A DNA stretch of 64,000 nucleotides, from the NCBI RefSeq assembly GCF_900101125.1, contig NZ_FNFL01000003.1:1-64000 (forward strand). The letters run 5' to 3'. The notes below the pieces were generated by a model. The model saw only the letters and a program-made list of their open reading frames with translations. It searched no databases and was not told where the DNA came from. Origin of the DNA: Sediminibacillus albus. Its GTDB lineage: Bacteria > Bacillota > Bacilli > Bacillales > Amphibacillaceae. Numbering within the stretch: position 1 is the first letter of the stretch; each line of letters begins with the position of its first letter. Below are positions 30,407-40,158 of this stretch, one piece after another. The translations under genes and the position numbers were made by a program.

Positions 30407-33313
30407 ATGACGAAAAAGTTAAGATTACATAACAGTAAACAGCTTATCTACAACCAAATCAAGCGGAGAATCAAATATCTACGCTCCCACCCGTTTCGTA
30501 TTTCTCAACTTTCCTTCGAAAAAAACTTTTTATACGTTAGCTTATCTAATAGAAGTAAAAAGAAACAAGCCTATCTAAACGCTTCTTTGGTAGTTAAAAA
30601 TATGGAGGAAGAAGAGCTTGAATACCAGGTGCCGCTTGTTCATTTATTAAATGAACAATACGACCATGAAATGCACGCATGTATAAATTTAGAGAAGTTT
30701 CCAAGCTTATTGGAGCACGGCAAGTGGGCATTTTATGTGCGAAACGAAGAGAAAGATTACCGCCTTCTCCCCTCCAAGTCATTTCGGCGGGATATATACA
30801 GCTTTGCCAATAAAATGGTGGACGGCAACCGAATTATCGAACCTTATATCACGGTCAAAGGCAATGTAAGTTTAGCGGCTAAGGATACAGTACTTGACAA
30901 TCAAATTCACAGGATACCAAACTATGTGGATAATGTCACTACTTTTCAAAGCAGCCTGGTATTAGAAGGCTGGGCCAACTTCCACTCTCTGGATAAGCAG
31001 TATATCCAGCTGCTAATCCAAAAAAGGGATTCTACTTTCCATTATTATAGTCCAATAACCTGGCTGAGTGATGACCGCTGGAAAGCAACCGTCAGTTTCT
31101 CTGAAAATGACTATCCAAAAGGAATATGGGATTATTATTTTCTCTTGGACAGCGGCCAAAAGTTCAGGATAAAAGTTCAAGATAAACAGACACTTACAAA
31201 CACGGACCCTTTATTTTATCAAACAGATAAAGAATCCCGTGAATTGAAAACATATATTACGAAAAAAGGCTCTCTTTCCTCAAAAAGCAAAATGGCTTTT
31301 ATAAAGGTACGCAATTTAGAAAGCGAAGCGGTGGATAATTGGAATACTAAGCTTAAAGGAAGCTTGCGAAGTTACATCTTAAAAAGCCATAATCCAGATG
31401 TACCGATAAAAATGGTGTTAAGACAGCGTAACACCGAGCAGTTTTATGAGTTTCCAATTAAAGTTGCCCCTGACCCGATGTCAGAAGGCTATTTATTTGA
31501 ATTTCCATTCAACTACCGGGATGTTATTCCATTTAGTAATTTGGAAAATATCCGCTGGGATGCATATCTCCAATTACATATTTACGGGGAAGATCATCGT
31601 TTCCGCTTACGGGTGAAATCAAAAAATGTCGCCTATCAATCAAGGATACAATTCCGAACTTCGACAATTTACCAAGCATTTTATTATTCGACGGTGAAAA
31701 ATCACCTGTCTCTTTCCTTGACACAATTGACGATACAGAGGGATCTAGAACGGTTTAAATTTAAAGATAACAAACTGTTGTTGAAAGGCTATGCCTACCT
31801 CGACACGATTAGTTTCAAGGACCCAGACGCTATTCAGCGTTATTTACTAGTCAGAGCCAGGGAAACAGAGGAAGAGTTAAAAATCCCGTTAGCTCCAAAA
31901 CTTAGGAACAAGCTTAGCAAAGGTATGTATAACTATCGTTATGCTGGCTTTGAAACAGAAGTTTCTTTACGAGAGGTCTATAGCCAATTAAAAACAGTGG
32001 ATAAAGAAATATACGACCTGTTCATCCAGATTGAATATGATGGTATTACCAGAGAGAGAAAACTTGGTTCCCAGCATTACACTTATTTTAAGGACGAAAT
32101 ATTAAAGAAACAAACGGTATCCTATGATGGATACCATATACGTAATTATTTAACCTATACACCGAGAGGAAATCTTAAGATTGAGGCCATCTCCTTCTCA
32201 GAAGCAAAGCTGAAATATTTAAAGTACGGACAATTTATTGACCGCCTGCTAAACAAGCAGAGAGAGATTTGGCTGGTAGGAGAACGGCCGGACACTGCAC
32301 AGGATACAGGCTATCACTTTTTCAAGTATTGTCGGACCCATTACCCAGATAAAGAGGTTTATTATGTCATTAATAGAGATTCGGCCGATAGAAGAAATAT
32401 CGAGAAGTTCGGAAATGTATTATACAATGGATCCAGTGCCCATTTAAGAATGACTGCACTTGCTTCTGCCTTTATTGGCTCTCATGATCCGGATTATTTT
32501 TTGCCAACAAAAGGGGCAGAATTGTATTCCTTTAAAAAGGGGAAACGGGTATTCTTGCAGCACGGTGTCTTGGGAAGGAAAAATGTAGAATATCATCGCA
32601 GATTTTATAAATATCCATTTCATATGTTCTGTGTCAGTTCAGAACCAGAAAAAAAACTTGTGGAAACCAAGATGGGTTATCGCCAGAAAGAAGTCAAGGT
32701 TACTGGGCTGTCGAGGTTCGATAACCTGCTGAAGGATCATCAAGAGGAACGTTCGATTTTAATAATCCCTACTTGGCGGGAATGGCTGAAAACCGAAGAC
32801 GATTTTCTCGAATCAGAGTATTTCCGCCGTTACAACTCCCTGTTGAATAGTAAGCGGTTGTCTGAATTGCTGGAAAAATATGAGGTCCACATCAACCTTT
32901 ACCCGCATTATCGTATGCAGCAATTTATCGACCATTTTGGTGGATTGTCATGTGAAAGAATCAACGTAATTAAGCTTGGTGAAAAAAACGTTCAGGAAAT
33001 GCTTATGGAAAATAAGCTGATGATTACAGATTACTCATCGGTTTCCTTTGACTTTAGCTACATGTCAAAACCGGTTGCTTTCTATCACTTTGACTCCGAT
33101 TCATTCTTTAGGGATGGGATTCTGCGGCCAATCGAAGAAACTTTTTTGGGGAATATATGTAGGACGGAAGATCAGCTGTTAGAGACTATCGAACATTATT
33201 TACTTGAGAACTTCCAAGAAGACCAGTCTGTTGCAGAGAAAAAGCACCTTATTTTTTCACAAATCGACCAGAACAATTGCAAACGAATCTATGAGAATAT
33301 TACCCATCTTTAA
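30407..33313 (+). CDS. CDP-glycerol glycerophosphotransferase-type protein with large N-terminal beta region
   Basis: A 968-residue protein starting at 30407 (GAAAGGAAA site; an earlier in-frame ATG at 30347 lacks one). The C-terminal ~370 residues are a TagB/TagF-type glycerophosphotransferase: WLVGERPDTAQDTGYHFFKY, FLQHGVLGRKNV with the catalytic His, LIIPTWREWL, HINLYPHYRM with a second catalytic-type His, and MITDYSSVSFDFSY. The N-terminal ~590 residues are beta-rich with repeated patterns such as LVLEGWANFHSLD and LLLKGYAYLDTISF, resembling the non-catalytic modules of large TagF/TarL-like and TarS-like enzymes. The donor is probably CDP-glycerol or CDP-ribitol. It may be a poly(glycerol phosphate) polymerase acting on TagB product, but its WHGTP motif differs (QHGVLG), so acceptor specificity may be unusual. 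Monocistronic. Confidence 0.82.
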   Translation: MTKKLRLHNSKQLIYNQIKRRIKYLRSHPFRISQLSFEKNFLYVSLSNRSKKKQAYLNASLVVKNMEEEELEYQVPLVHLLNEQYDHEMHACINLEKFPSLLEHGKWAFYVRNEEKDYRLLPSKSFRRDIYSFANKMVDGNRIIEPYITVKGNVSLAAKDTVLDNQIHRIPNYVDNVTTFQSSLVLEGWANFHSLDKQYIQLLIQKRDSTFHYYSPITWLSDDRWKATVSFSENDYPKGIWDYYFLLDSGQKFRIKVQDKQTLTNTDPLFYQTDKESRELKTYITKKGSLSSKSKMAFIKVRNLESEAVDNWNTKLKGSLRSYILKSHNPDVPIKMVLRQRNTEQFYEFPIKVAPDPMSEGYLFEFPFNYRDVIPFSNLENIRWDAYLQLHIYGEDHRFRLRVKSKNVAYQSRIQFRTSTIYQAFYYSTVKNHLSLSLTQLTIQRDLERFKFKDNKLLLKGYAYLDTISFKDPDAIQRYLLVRARETEEELKIPLAPKLRNKLSKGMYNYRYAGFETEVSLREVYSQLKTVDKEIYDLFIQIEYDGITRERKLGSQHYTYFKDEILKKQTVSYDGYHIRNYLTYTPRGNLKIEAISFSEAKLKYLKYGQFIDRLLNKQREIWLVGERPDTAQDTGYHFFKYCRTHYPDKEVYYVINRDSADRRNIEKFGNVLYNGSSAHLRMTALASAFIGSHDPDYFLPTKGAELYSFKKGKRVFLQHGVLGRKNVEYHRRFYKYPFHMFCVSSEPEKKLVETKMGYRQKEVKVTGLSRFDNLLKDHQEERSILIIPTWREWLKTEDDFLESEYFRRYNSLLNSKRLSELLEKYEVHINLYPHYRMQQFIDHFGGLSCERINVIKLGEKNVQEMLMENKLMITDYSSVSFDFSYMSKPVAFYHFDSDSFFRDGILRPIEETFLGNICRTEDQLLETIEHYLLENFQEDQSVAEKKHLIFSQIDQNNCKRIYENITHL

Positions 33314-33317
33314 CAGC

Positions 33318-33347
33318 AAAGAAGGCCGGCAGCTGCCGGCCTTCTTT
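33318..33347. terminator. Bidirectional terminator (perfect palindrome)
   Basis: AAAGAAGGCCGGCAG and its exact complement CTGCCGGCCTTCTTT form a 15-bp perfect palindrome between the convergent glycerophosphotransferase and tagA genes. Confidence 0.85.
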
Positions 33348-33351
33348 ATAT

Positions 33352-34095
33352 TCAATATTTTCTTATCAGCATTCTGAACATAAACTCAAAAACCTTCAAT
33401 ATTCTCTTCCAGCGGAATGGCTGCTTTATCACTCGGTACAACCATTCCAAATGAAGATCTATCCAAATCTTCGGGGCTCTCTTGACTTCTCCGGCAATAA
33501 CATCAAAACTGCCTCCCACACCCATAAATAGCCCCTTATCAAATTCCTGGTAATACTTGGTTATCCACTCTTCCTGGCGAGGTGAACCTAAAGCGACAAA
33601 AATAAAATCAGGCTGCACCATCTGCATCTTCTCCAAAATCGTTCGATCTTCTAAATCAAAAAAACCATGGTGGCTTCCGGCAACTTTAAGATACGGATGC
33701 AATTCTTTCAACTTTTCTACCATTTTGTTATTCACCTGTTCCGAAGCACCTAAAAAGTAACAGCTTAACTTTTTATCCTCGGCATATCCGATCAGGTGAG
33801 TCATTAAGTCAAAGCCCGGCATCCGTTCCTTAATTGGGTTTTTAATCATTTTAGAAGCCATCACAATCCCAGTGCCATCCGGGATAATGAAATCAGCTTG
33901 CATGACCATTTGCTTGTATGACCGATTTTCTTTGGCCATCATTACAATCTCTGGATTAGCAGTGACAATATACGACTTCTGCTGATTATCAAGCCTTGGA
34001 TAGATATATTGCTCCAGCAGTTCCTTTTGACTTATATTAATGAAAGGTATATCCATGATGGATACATGACTATTAGTTTTCGACACATTAAACAA
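33352..34095 (-). CDS. tagA: N-acetylglucosaminyldiphosphoundecaprenol N-acetyl-beta-D-mannosaminyltransferase TagA
   Basis: A 247-residue WecG/TagA/CpsF family (GT26) enzyme. It transfers ManNAc from UDP-ManNAc to undecaprenyl-PP-GlcNAc, the first committed step of wall teichoic acid linkage-unit synthesis. Motifs: VTANPEIVMMAKENRSY, ADFIIPDGTGIVMASK with the catalytic-type Asp, ERMPGFDL, and DFIFVALGSPRQEEWI. The basic C-terminus (RWKRILKVFEFMFRMLIRK) fits its known membrane-binding appendage. Length agrees with Bacillus TagA (256). It is separate from tagB, unlike the tagAB operon of Bacillus subtilis, and shares a bidirectional terminator with the convergent gene. Confidence 0.93.
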   Translation of the reverse strand: MFNVSKTNSHVSIMDIPFINISQKELLEQYIYPRLDNQQKSYIVTANPEIVMMAKENRSYKQMVMQADFIIPDGTGIVMASKMIKNPIKERMPGFDLMTHLIGYAEDKKLSCYFLGASEQVNNKMVEKLKELHPYLKVAGSHHGFFDLEDRTILEKMQMVQPDFIFVALGSPRQEEWITKYYQEFDKGLFMGVGGSFDVIAGEVKRAPKIWIDLHLEWLYRVIKQPFRWKRILKVFEFMFRMLIRKY

Positions 34096-34294
34096 CCTTT
34101 CGAGGTTAAATAAAGTGAATTTCCATCATCCCTCTTAAAATAAATATACAAACAAGTTAATTAGCAAAATATTTTTTCACTTATCATGTCATAGAGTTTT
34201 AGACAACGCTTAGACAGACATATCTGTTCTATTATGCCATTAATATTTAATCTCTACAATTAATAATTTATTTAAGAATGTATATATCACCATT

Positions 34295-34325
34295 AAAAAA
34301 CACTGTCTATCGACAGTGTTTTTAA
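34295..34325 (-). terminator. Terminator after the second tagH
   Basis: AAAAACACTGTC pairs exactly with GACAGTGTTTTT around a 4-nt loop, just after the short TagH stop on the minus strand. Confidence 0.9.
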
Positions 34326-34332
34326 TTTTCTC

Positions 34333-35136
34333 TTACTGAAGGAGCTCTTCCTTTCGAGCATTTTCCAATGACTCACTACGATATTTTTGCTTTTCTTTTT
34401 TAGACATCTTCTTAAAGCTTTTAAGAAATTTTTCGTATTTAGGCATTATTTCTTCAACTGCCCCAAAGCCCTTCACCCTTCCATATTCTAACCAGAGAAT
34501 TTTCTCGCAAAACTTTTTCATTTGTCCAATTGAATGGCTAACAAATATCATCGTTTTCCCCATTTTTTTGAACTCTTTCATTTTCTCCAAACTCTTTTCT
34601 GCGAATGCTTTATCTCCAACAGAAAGAGCCTCATCAATAATTAGAATATCAGGATCAACACTTACAGAGATAGCAAAACCCAACCGTGACTTCATGCCAC
34701 TAGAGTATGATTTGACAGGTTGGTCGATGAACTTCCCTAACTCAGCAAACTCAATGATATCAGGTTCCATTGCTTTAATTTCCTGTTTCGAAAAACCGAG
34801 CATTAAACATTTCAATTCAATGTTGTCTCTTCCTGTTAAATCCTTATTCAAACCCGAAGAAACGGCAATTAAGGACGCTTGACCATTTAGATAAACCTTG
34901 CCTGAAGTTTCAGGGACAATACCAGCAATTATATTGGAGAGTGTAGACTTGCCAGACCCGTTAACACCCACGAAACCTATGACATCTCCCTTTTCCGCCT
35001 CAAAATTAATCTTTTGCAGAGCATAAAAATCCTCTCCATAACTTTTGGGCAACACTAGGTCCAATAATCGTTCGGTCGTATTTGAGTATAACTTATATTT
35101 TTTTGACACATTTTCTACAATTATCGATTTTTCCAT
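34333..35136 (-). CDS. Polymer exporter ATP-binding protein TagH (short form)
   Basis: A 267-residue ABC ATPase closely related to the first ~245 residues of the TagH at 734-2356: Walker A GVNGSGKST, signature YSSGMKSRL, Walker B DILIIDEAL, H-loop FVSHS. It ends after a short basic stretch (KKMSKKEKQKYRSESL) and has no membrane helix or extracellular SH3-like part, so it resembles RfbB/TarH-type ATPases. It lies 15 nt downstream of its permease and among CDP-glycerol transferase genes, which makes it the better candidate for the poly(glycerol phosphate) teichoic acid exporter, even though the long form is the one shaped like Bacillus subtilis TagH. Confidence 0.9.
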   Translation of the reverse strand: MEKSIIVENVSKKYKLYSNTTERLLDLVLPKSYGEDFYALQKINFEAEKGDVIGFVGVNGSGKSTLSNIIAGIVPETSGKVYLNGQASLIAVSSGLNKDLTGRDNIELKCLMLGFSKQEIKAMEPDIIEFAELGKFIDQPVKSYSSGMKSRLGFAISVSVDPDILIIDEALSVGDKAFAEKSLEKMKEFKKMGKTMIFVSHSIGQMKKFCEKILWLEYGRVKGFGAVEEIMPKYEKFLKSFKKMSKKEKQKYRSESLENARKEELLQ

Positions 35137-35151
35137 ACTATTCCCTTTCTA

Positions 35152-35976
35152 TTACAGAAAGTCAATAAAATGCCTTCTGAATTTGACATGCAGCGTGGAA
35201 CCAATTAAAAATAGTACAACCGTTAAGGCCCAGAAATATAAAGTATACTCCCATTCACTAATAAAGTACCACTCTGTTCCTACGTAACCAGCTCGATACC
35301 CTTCAATTACATAATACAAAGGATTTAATTTCATTATGAATTGTACAGTAGCGTGATCAATTGACGAAATAGGCCACAAAATCCCCGATAAGTACAACAC
35401 CATTCGTAAAACTGCAGCCAATAACATGTGGACGTCTCTGACTATAGTCGATAGAGTAGAAGTAATTAACGCTAATGCATACGTGAAAGCAAAGGTAGCA
35501 AAAGCAAAATATATGAACTGCAAATAATACATACTAATCGAAAAACCAGATAGTATAAAAAATATCATCACAATAAAAATCATAATTAAATGAATATATA
35601 ATTGAGAGAATATAACAAAGCTAGGAATGACACTCATGGGAAAGTTCATTTTAGAGAGCATCCGAAGACGTTTATAAATTGACTTTGATGCCTGAATGGT
35701 TGATTGGAAAAAAAAGAACCATACTACGAATCCAGCTACCATCCATAAAACAAATGGCAACTCAAGATCATTATTCAATTTTACATTTGCACGTTCTCTA
35801 ATTCCATAACCAAATACAAACCAATAAATAGCTATTTGGATTAAGGGATTTATAATTTCCCACAATACCCCTAAGTAATTCCCCTGATTGGTACTTTTTA
35901 TTTCGTATAGCGACAACCTTCTAATTAAATAGAAATGCTTTACTTGTTCTTTAAATACAATAAAAGCTGATTTCAT
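35152..35976 (-). CDS. Polymer exporter permease TagG (second copy)
   Basis: A 274-residue ABC-2 permease with about six helices, beginning VKHFYLIRRLSLYEIKS and containing NYLGVLWEIINPLIQIAIYW, very close to the corresponding part of the permease at 2369-3172. Its C-terminal phrase VKFRRHFIDFL also parallels the other copy. It pairs with the short TagH just downstream. The two TagGH pairs are divergent enough to be old paralogues, not a recent duplication. Probable substrate: lipid-linked glycerol-phosphate polymer. Confidence 0.9.
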   Translation of the reverse strand: MKSAFIVFKEQVKHFYLIRRLSLYEIKSTNQGNYLGVLWEIINPLIQIAIYWFVFGYGIRERANVKLNNDLELPFVLWMVAGFVVWFFFFQSTIQASKSIYKRLRMLSKMNFPMSVIPSFVIFSQLYIHLIMIFIVMIFFILSGFSISMYYLQFIYFAFATFAFTYALALITSTLSTIVRDVHMLLAAVLRMVLYLSGILWPISSIDHATVQFIMKLNPLYYVIEGYRAGYVGTEWYFISEWEYTLYFWALTVVLFLIGSTLHVKFRRHFIDFL

Positions 35977-36150
35977 AATATTTCCTTCCTACAAAACGGT
36001 ACTTTGTCATAAAATTCTTATCAAATTATACTAAGGAAGCAACTAAAAAACAACTAGTACAAAAAGCAATTCTTTTGTATTTACCTCTTTTTTGTAAATG
36101 TAACAGTGAGTTATTGACTGACATTTTTCTTATGAATATCTTCAGTCATT

Positions 36151-37326
36151 TCATTTTCTAAAAATTGTTTCGACAACCTGTTTTGCTGCTAATCCATTTT
36201 CCCAACTGCAAAAACGTTCATAAAACTCTCCATCTAGTATAAAAGGGGTTTTATCAAAGTTTATTATTTCATTTATTACTTCTTCAGTAGTTTTGACAAG
36301 AGGGCCGGGAGCCTTTTCTTCAAGATCGAAATAAAAACCTCTTAACTTGTCCCTATATTCATCAATATCATATACAAAGAAAATTATCGGTCTTTGTAAG
36401 TTAGCATAGTCAAAAAATACAGAAGAGTAATCAGTGATCATCAAGTCTGCCATCAAGTACAGCTCTCTTATATCCTCATACGTGGAATAGTCATAAGCAA
36501 AGCCATCATATACAGATAAATCTACATCCTCCGCGATTAAATAATGCATGCGCAGTAATAAGATGTAATCAGAACCCAATGATTTCTGCATTTCCGCTAA
36601 ATTAAGAGAGAGGTCAAATTTATATTGCCCTTTTTCATGGAATTGATTATCTCTCCAAGTGGGAGCATACAGTATAATTTTTTTGCCCTTGGGCAAATTA
36701 TGCTTTTGCTTTAATTGGTCTACAGTTTCCTTGTTATTGGCATAATATAAATAATCGTTACGTGGATAACCGGATTCAATCAATGTCTTATCAAATTGAA
36801 AGGCTCTTCGGAAGATTTCACTGGAATATTGGTTAGGTGATACCAGAAAGTCCCATTTAGCAGCCTCTTCGATGAAATTTCGCTTATACTTTTCAGTTGT
36901 AGTTCCCGGCATATGAACCTCATTCATATCAGCAGCTAGTTTTTTTAAAGGAGTGCCATGCCAAGTTTGTACATAGGTAGTATGCTTCGGCTTAGGTATC
37001 CATAAGGGTAATCTGCTGTTGGTAATCCAATACTTGGCCCGTGGCATGATAAGCAGCCATCTAAGAGAAAGTCTGCGTATTGTTTTTAAGTTTTTATTCT
37101 TGAACAAATCTTCGTTTCTCTTATCCACACTCCAATAAAGGGTATAATCCATGTTGTGTTCCACCATATATTCATAAACGGCACGTGGGTTATCGCTGAA
37201 TTGTTTTCCTAAAAAGCTTTCGAAAACAACTAACCTTTTATTAGGGGGGAATTTTGTCATTAAAGTGAACAATATTTTATAACATCTTATAAAAAGTTTT
37301 TTTAATATACTTATTATCGGAGCCAT
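36151..37326 (-). CDS. CDP-glycerol glycerophosphotransferase (TagB/TagF-type catalytic domain)
   Basis: A 391-residue single-domain enzyme with an N-terminal membrane-binding stretch (LKKLFIRCYKILFTLMTKF). It shows all family motifs: VQTWHGTPLKKLA with the catalytic His, SGYPRNDYLY, ILYAPTWRDNQFHE, LLLRMHYLIAE with the second His, and LMITDYSSVFFDYANLQRP. It transfers glycerol- or ribitol-phosphate units from the CDP-activated donor. It is strikingly similar to the C-terminal half of the gene immediately upstream (37418-39595), sharing long identical stretches such as KYKRNF and IFRRAFQF, so the pair arose by tandem duplication. Primase, polymerase or side-chain function is not decidable here; there is no obvious TagF N-terminal domain. 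Confidence 0.88.
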   Translation of the reverse strand: MAPIISILKKLFIRCYKILFTLMTKFPPNKRLVVFESFLGKQFSDNPRAVYEYMVEHNMDYTLYWSVDKRNEDLFKNKNLKTIRRLSLRWLLIMPRAKYWITNSRLPLWIPKPKHTTYVQTWHGTPLKKLAADMNEVHMPGTTTEKYKRNFIEEAAKWDFLVSPNQYSSEIFRRAFQFDKTLIESGYPRNDYLYYANNKETVDQLKQKHNLPKGKKIILYAPTWRDNQFHEKGQYKFDLSLNLAEMQKSLGSDYILLLRMHYLIAEDVDLSVYDGFAYDYSTYEDIRELYLMADLMITDYSSVFFDYANLQRPIIFFVYDIDEYRDKLRGFYFDLEEKAPGPLVKTTEEVINEIINFDKTPFILDGEFYERFCSWENGLAAKQVVETIFRK

Positions 37327-37417
37327 GCTATTTTCTCCTTAGCTTTAGCTTGAAATTCTAATTTCACTTAATTTACTTTGAATCGCAGAAATTATATAAG
37401 ACTGGTAATATCTTAAT

Positions 37418-39595
37418 TTATTTGCTTTTAAATACATGTTTGACAACTTTTTCAGCCGCTTTGCCGTCATCCCACCTACAGTACTTATCGAAAAATGCGT
37501 CATAACGTTTAGAGTATTCCTTTTTTAGACTGTCTATATTCAAGATTGCATCCAGAACTTGTTCTGTACTCTTAAGCAGCGGTCCAGGTGCCTCGTTTTC
37601 AATATCAAAATAAAAGCCTCTCAAGGTGTTTCTGTATAAATCAAGGTCATACGTATAGAATAAAATCGGCCTGCGTAAATTCGCATAATCAAAAAATACG
37701 GACGAATAATCTGTGATTAATATATCAGATACTAAATATAGATGAGTAATATCCTCATATTTGGAAAAATCATATGCAAAACCTTCGAAATTACTGATAT
37801 CTAATTCATTAGCAATTAAATAATGCATGCGCAGTAAAATAATATAGTCGTTTCCTAACGACTCTCTCATTTGAGCCAAATCTAAATTTAAACTAAATTT
37901 ATACTTGCCTCGTTCAAAAAACTCATTATCCCTCCATGTTGGCGCATATAAAATAACCTTTTTATCTATCGGAATATCTAATTTTTTCTTTAATCCCCTA
38001 CCCAGTTCCTGTTTGTTAGGGGCTGATAAAAGATCATTCCTAGGGTAACCCAATTCCAACATTTCTTGCTGGAACTGGAAAGCTCTTCTAAAGATTATTG
38101 ATGAATAGCTATTCGGGGAAATTAGATAATCCCACTTTTTTGCTTCACGAACGAAATTCCGTTTATACTTTACTGTATTTGTTCCTGGCATATTCACTTC
38201 ATCCATATCGATAGCAAGTTTTTTTAACGGAGTGCCATGCCATGTCTGCAGGTAAACTGTTTCATTCCGTTTGTTTAAGTAATTAGGCATTCGAGAGTTA
38301 CTTATCCAGTATTTTGCTCTAGCCAAATAGTAATAGTAACGTAAGCTTTGTCTCCTCACTATTATTGGGTTTCCCGGAATGGAATTACTACCCACATCAT
38401 TTAGTATCCAAACATAATTGTAATCCGGCATATTTTTAATCATATATTCGTAAAGGTACTTAGGATTATCTGAATAATTCTTCCCTAGGAAACTTTCTAA
38501 AACAACTGTTTTATCTTTGATAGGCATATTTGTAAAGATTAATCGATACAATCCGATGTAAAATTTATTTTTACTCCTAAGCATGTTTTTTATTTGTCTT
38601 AATTTGTTATGGGAATTTACTTGTGACTTAAATTGCTTTTTATTTCCTTTTCTTAATGTCTTGATTTCTCTACGCAAGATAAATTTCTTGTTTTTAAGCA
38701 CATCAGTGTCAACTAGGTTAGCTGTTTCTCGCAGTAATTCAAAGACAGAATCTATATTCGATTCTTTCCTAAAGAAAATAGTTATCTGCTTACGGTAGTA
38801 ATTTAAATAAAGATTATCCAAATATTTGGCGCCTTTATTATTAAAAGATAATTTTTTTCTTAAGTTGCTATATATATATAAGAAATCTCCTATTTTATCA
38901 ATGCTATCTAGTTGATTTAAAGAAGGATTGTTAAACGGATCATTCCTCACCCTTTTATAGTAAATACTGTCTTTTACAAGCAAAATTCCCTCCTCTAAAT
39001 TATTTAATGCAGGTACGATGAATTCTAAGTCTGAATGATGTTTTACTTCCTCAGAAAACCTCAAATTCTGTTCCTTAATAAATTCTTTAGAAATCAAACG
39101 ATGTAAAATGGATCTATTTTTAAATAATTTTACCTTCTTTTTTTTGTATAAAATGCTCTCTTCTTCATTATTACTTAATGATTCTTCATTGAATTTTCTA
39201 TCAGTCTCTTCGATGATTGATTCTTTTTTGGACAACCATCTTTTTTGTTTTCCAGTTGCCAGCTTATACCCATTAATGTTTCTTATTAGTAGCTCGATTG
39301 CATCTTTTGCGATAAAATCATCACTATCTAAAAAGTACACATAATCCCCTGAGGACTCTTCTACTCCGAAATTTCTTGAGAATCCTACTCCTTTTCTCTC
39401 CGAGAAATGAAATGATTTCAAACGAGAATCAAGTTCCGTAATTTCCTTTATTCTCTTTCTACATTCCTCATTCGAATTATCATCAATCATTAACACTTCA
39501 ATATTTTGGTAAGTTTGAGATAAAACAGACTCAATACAATCATTTAAAAAATCAGTTGTATTATATATAGGTATTATAATAGAAATTTTATTCAC
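37418..39595 (-). CDS. Bifunctional GT2 glycosyltransferase / CDP-glycerol glycerophosphotransferase fusion
   Basis: A 725-residue two-domain protein. Residues ~1-330 are a family 2 glycosyltransferase (KISIIIPIYNTTDFLNDCIE, IEVLMIDDNSN, and YVYFLDSDDF with the DxD-type Asp residues) plus a helical tail. Residues ~345-725 are a TagB/TagF-type transferase: YLQTWHGTPLKKLAIDM, LGYPRNDLL, ILYAPTWRDNEF, LLRMHYLIAN and ILITDYSSVFFDYANLRRP. Coupling glycosyl transfer with polyol-phosphate transfer would suit a polymer whose repeating unit alternates sugar and glycerol phosphate, or concurrent glycosylation of the chain. It has no membrane helix. It is followed by its single-domain paralogue and then the short TagGH pair on the same strand. 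Confidence 0.88.
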   Translation of the reverse strand: MNKISIIIPIYNTTDFLNDCIESVLSQTYQNIEVLMIDDNSNEECRKRIKEITELDSRLKSFHFSERKGVGFSRNFGVEESSGDYVYFLDSDDFIAKDAIELLIRNINGYKLATGKQKRWLSKKESIIEETDRKFNEESLSNNEEESILYKKKKVKLFKNRSILHRLISKEFIKEQNLRFSEEVKHHSDLEFIVPALNNLEEGILLVKDSIYYKRVRNDPFNNPSLNQLDSIDKIGDFLYIYSNLRKKLSFNNKGAKYLDNLYLNYYRKQITIFFRKESNIDSVFELLRETANLVDTDVLKNKKFILRREIKTLRKGNKKQFKSQVNSHNKLRQIKNMLRSKNKFYIGLYRLIFTNMPIKDKTVVLESFLGKNYSDNPKYLYEYMIKNMPDYNYVWILNDVGSNSIPGNPIIVRRQSLRYYYYLARAKYWISNSRMPNYLNKRNETVYLQTWHGTPLKKLAIDMDEVNMPGTNTVKYKRNFVREAKKWDYLISPNSYSSIIFRRAFQFQQEMLELGYPRNDLLSAPNKQELGRGLKKKLDIPIDKKVILYAPTWRDNEFFERGKYKFSLNLDLAQMRESLGNDYIILLRMHYLIANELDISNFEGFAYDFSKYEDITHLYLVSDILITDYSSVFFDYANLRRPILFYTYDLDLYRNTLRGFYFDIENEAPGPLLKSTEQVLDAILNIDSLKKEYSKRYDAFFDKYCRWDDGKAAEKVVKHVFKSK

Positions 39596-40158
39596 TTTTC
39601 ACACTCCATCAAAATCCATGTTAATTCTACTAATTATAACATTACTACCTATCAGGTAAAAGTGCTATACACTTCCATCTTTAGTATATATCAGTTTTAA
39701 AAATGAGAAGGTTAACTTTTGAGAAAAAACTCTGTTAATGATTCATTAGTTATCTTTAAAACTTTAGGCAACAATACACGGTTTATGTACTGATTACTAA
39801 TACCTAAAGATGGAATAAGGTAGACGTTCTTTTTTTATAGGTAATTAGTTCCTTAAAAATATTGTCGAATAATAGGGAATTATAACCTTAACATTTTTAG
39901 AAAAGGTTGCCATAATAGACAGTACGTTCATGCAAAAAAGGAGTGGTTCTTATAAGATAGAAGTTGTTCAGCTGGAAAATGATAAGTGATTAATGAAATA
40001 CTAGCTTTCTCATCACTCTACTATATATGAACAACAATCTCTTAGATTGTAACTTTCTACAAAAGACCAATATAATTTACAGTACACTAATTGCTGATCT
40101 TTCCTTTTAACGTCTGAAGAGTCATCCAAATTCGCACAAATTTTATGGGGGAGAGATA
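39596..40158. other. Long AT-rich intergenic region between divergent genes
   Basis: About 560 bases that separate the GT2 fusion (minus) from the glucosaminidase (plus). I find no gene. CCATCTTTAG at 39675-39684 and CTAAAGATGG at 39805-39814 are inverted 10-mers about 120 nt apart. An AAAAAAGGAG at about 39935 has no following ORF of useful length. GGGGGAGAG at the right end is the ribosome site of the TTG-started glucosaminidase. Promoters for both sides must lie here, but none is convincing enough to mark. Confidence 0.5.
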
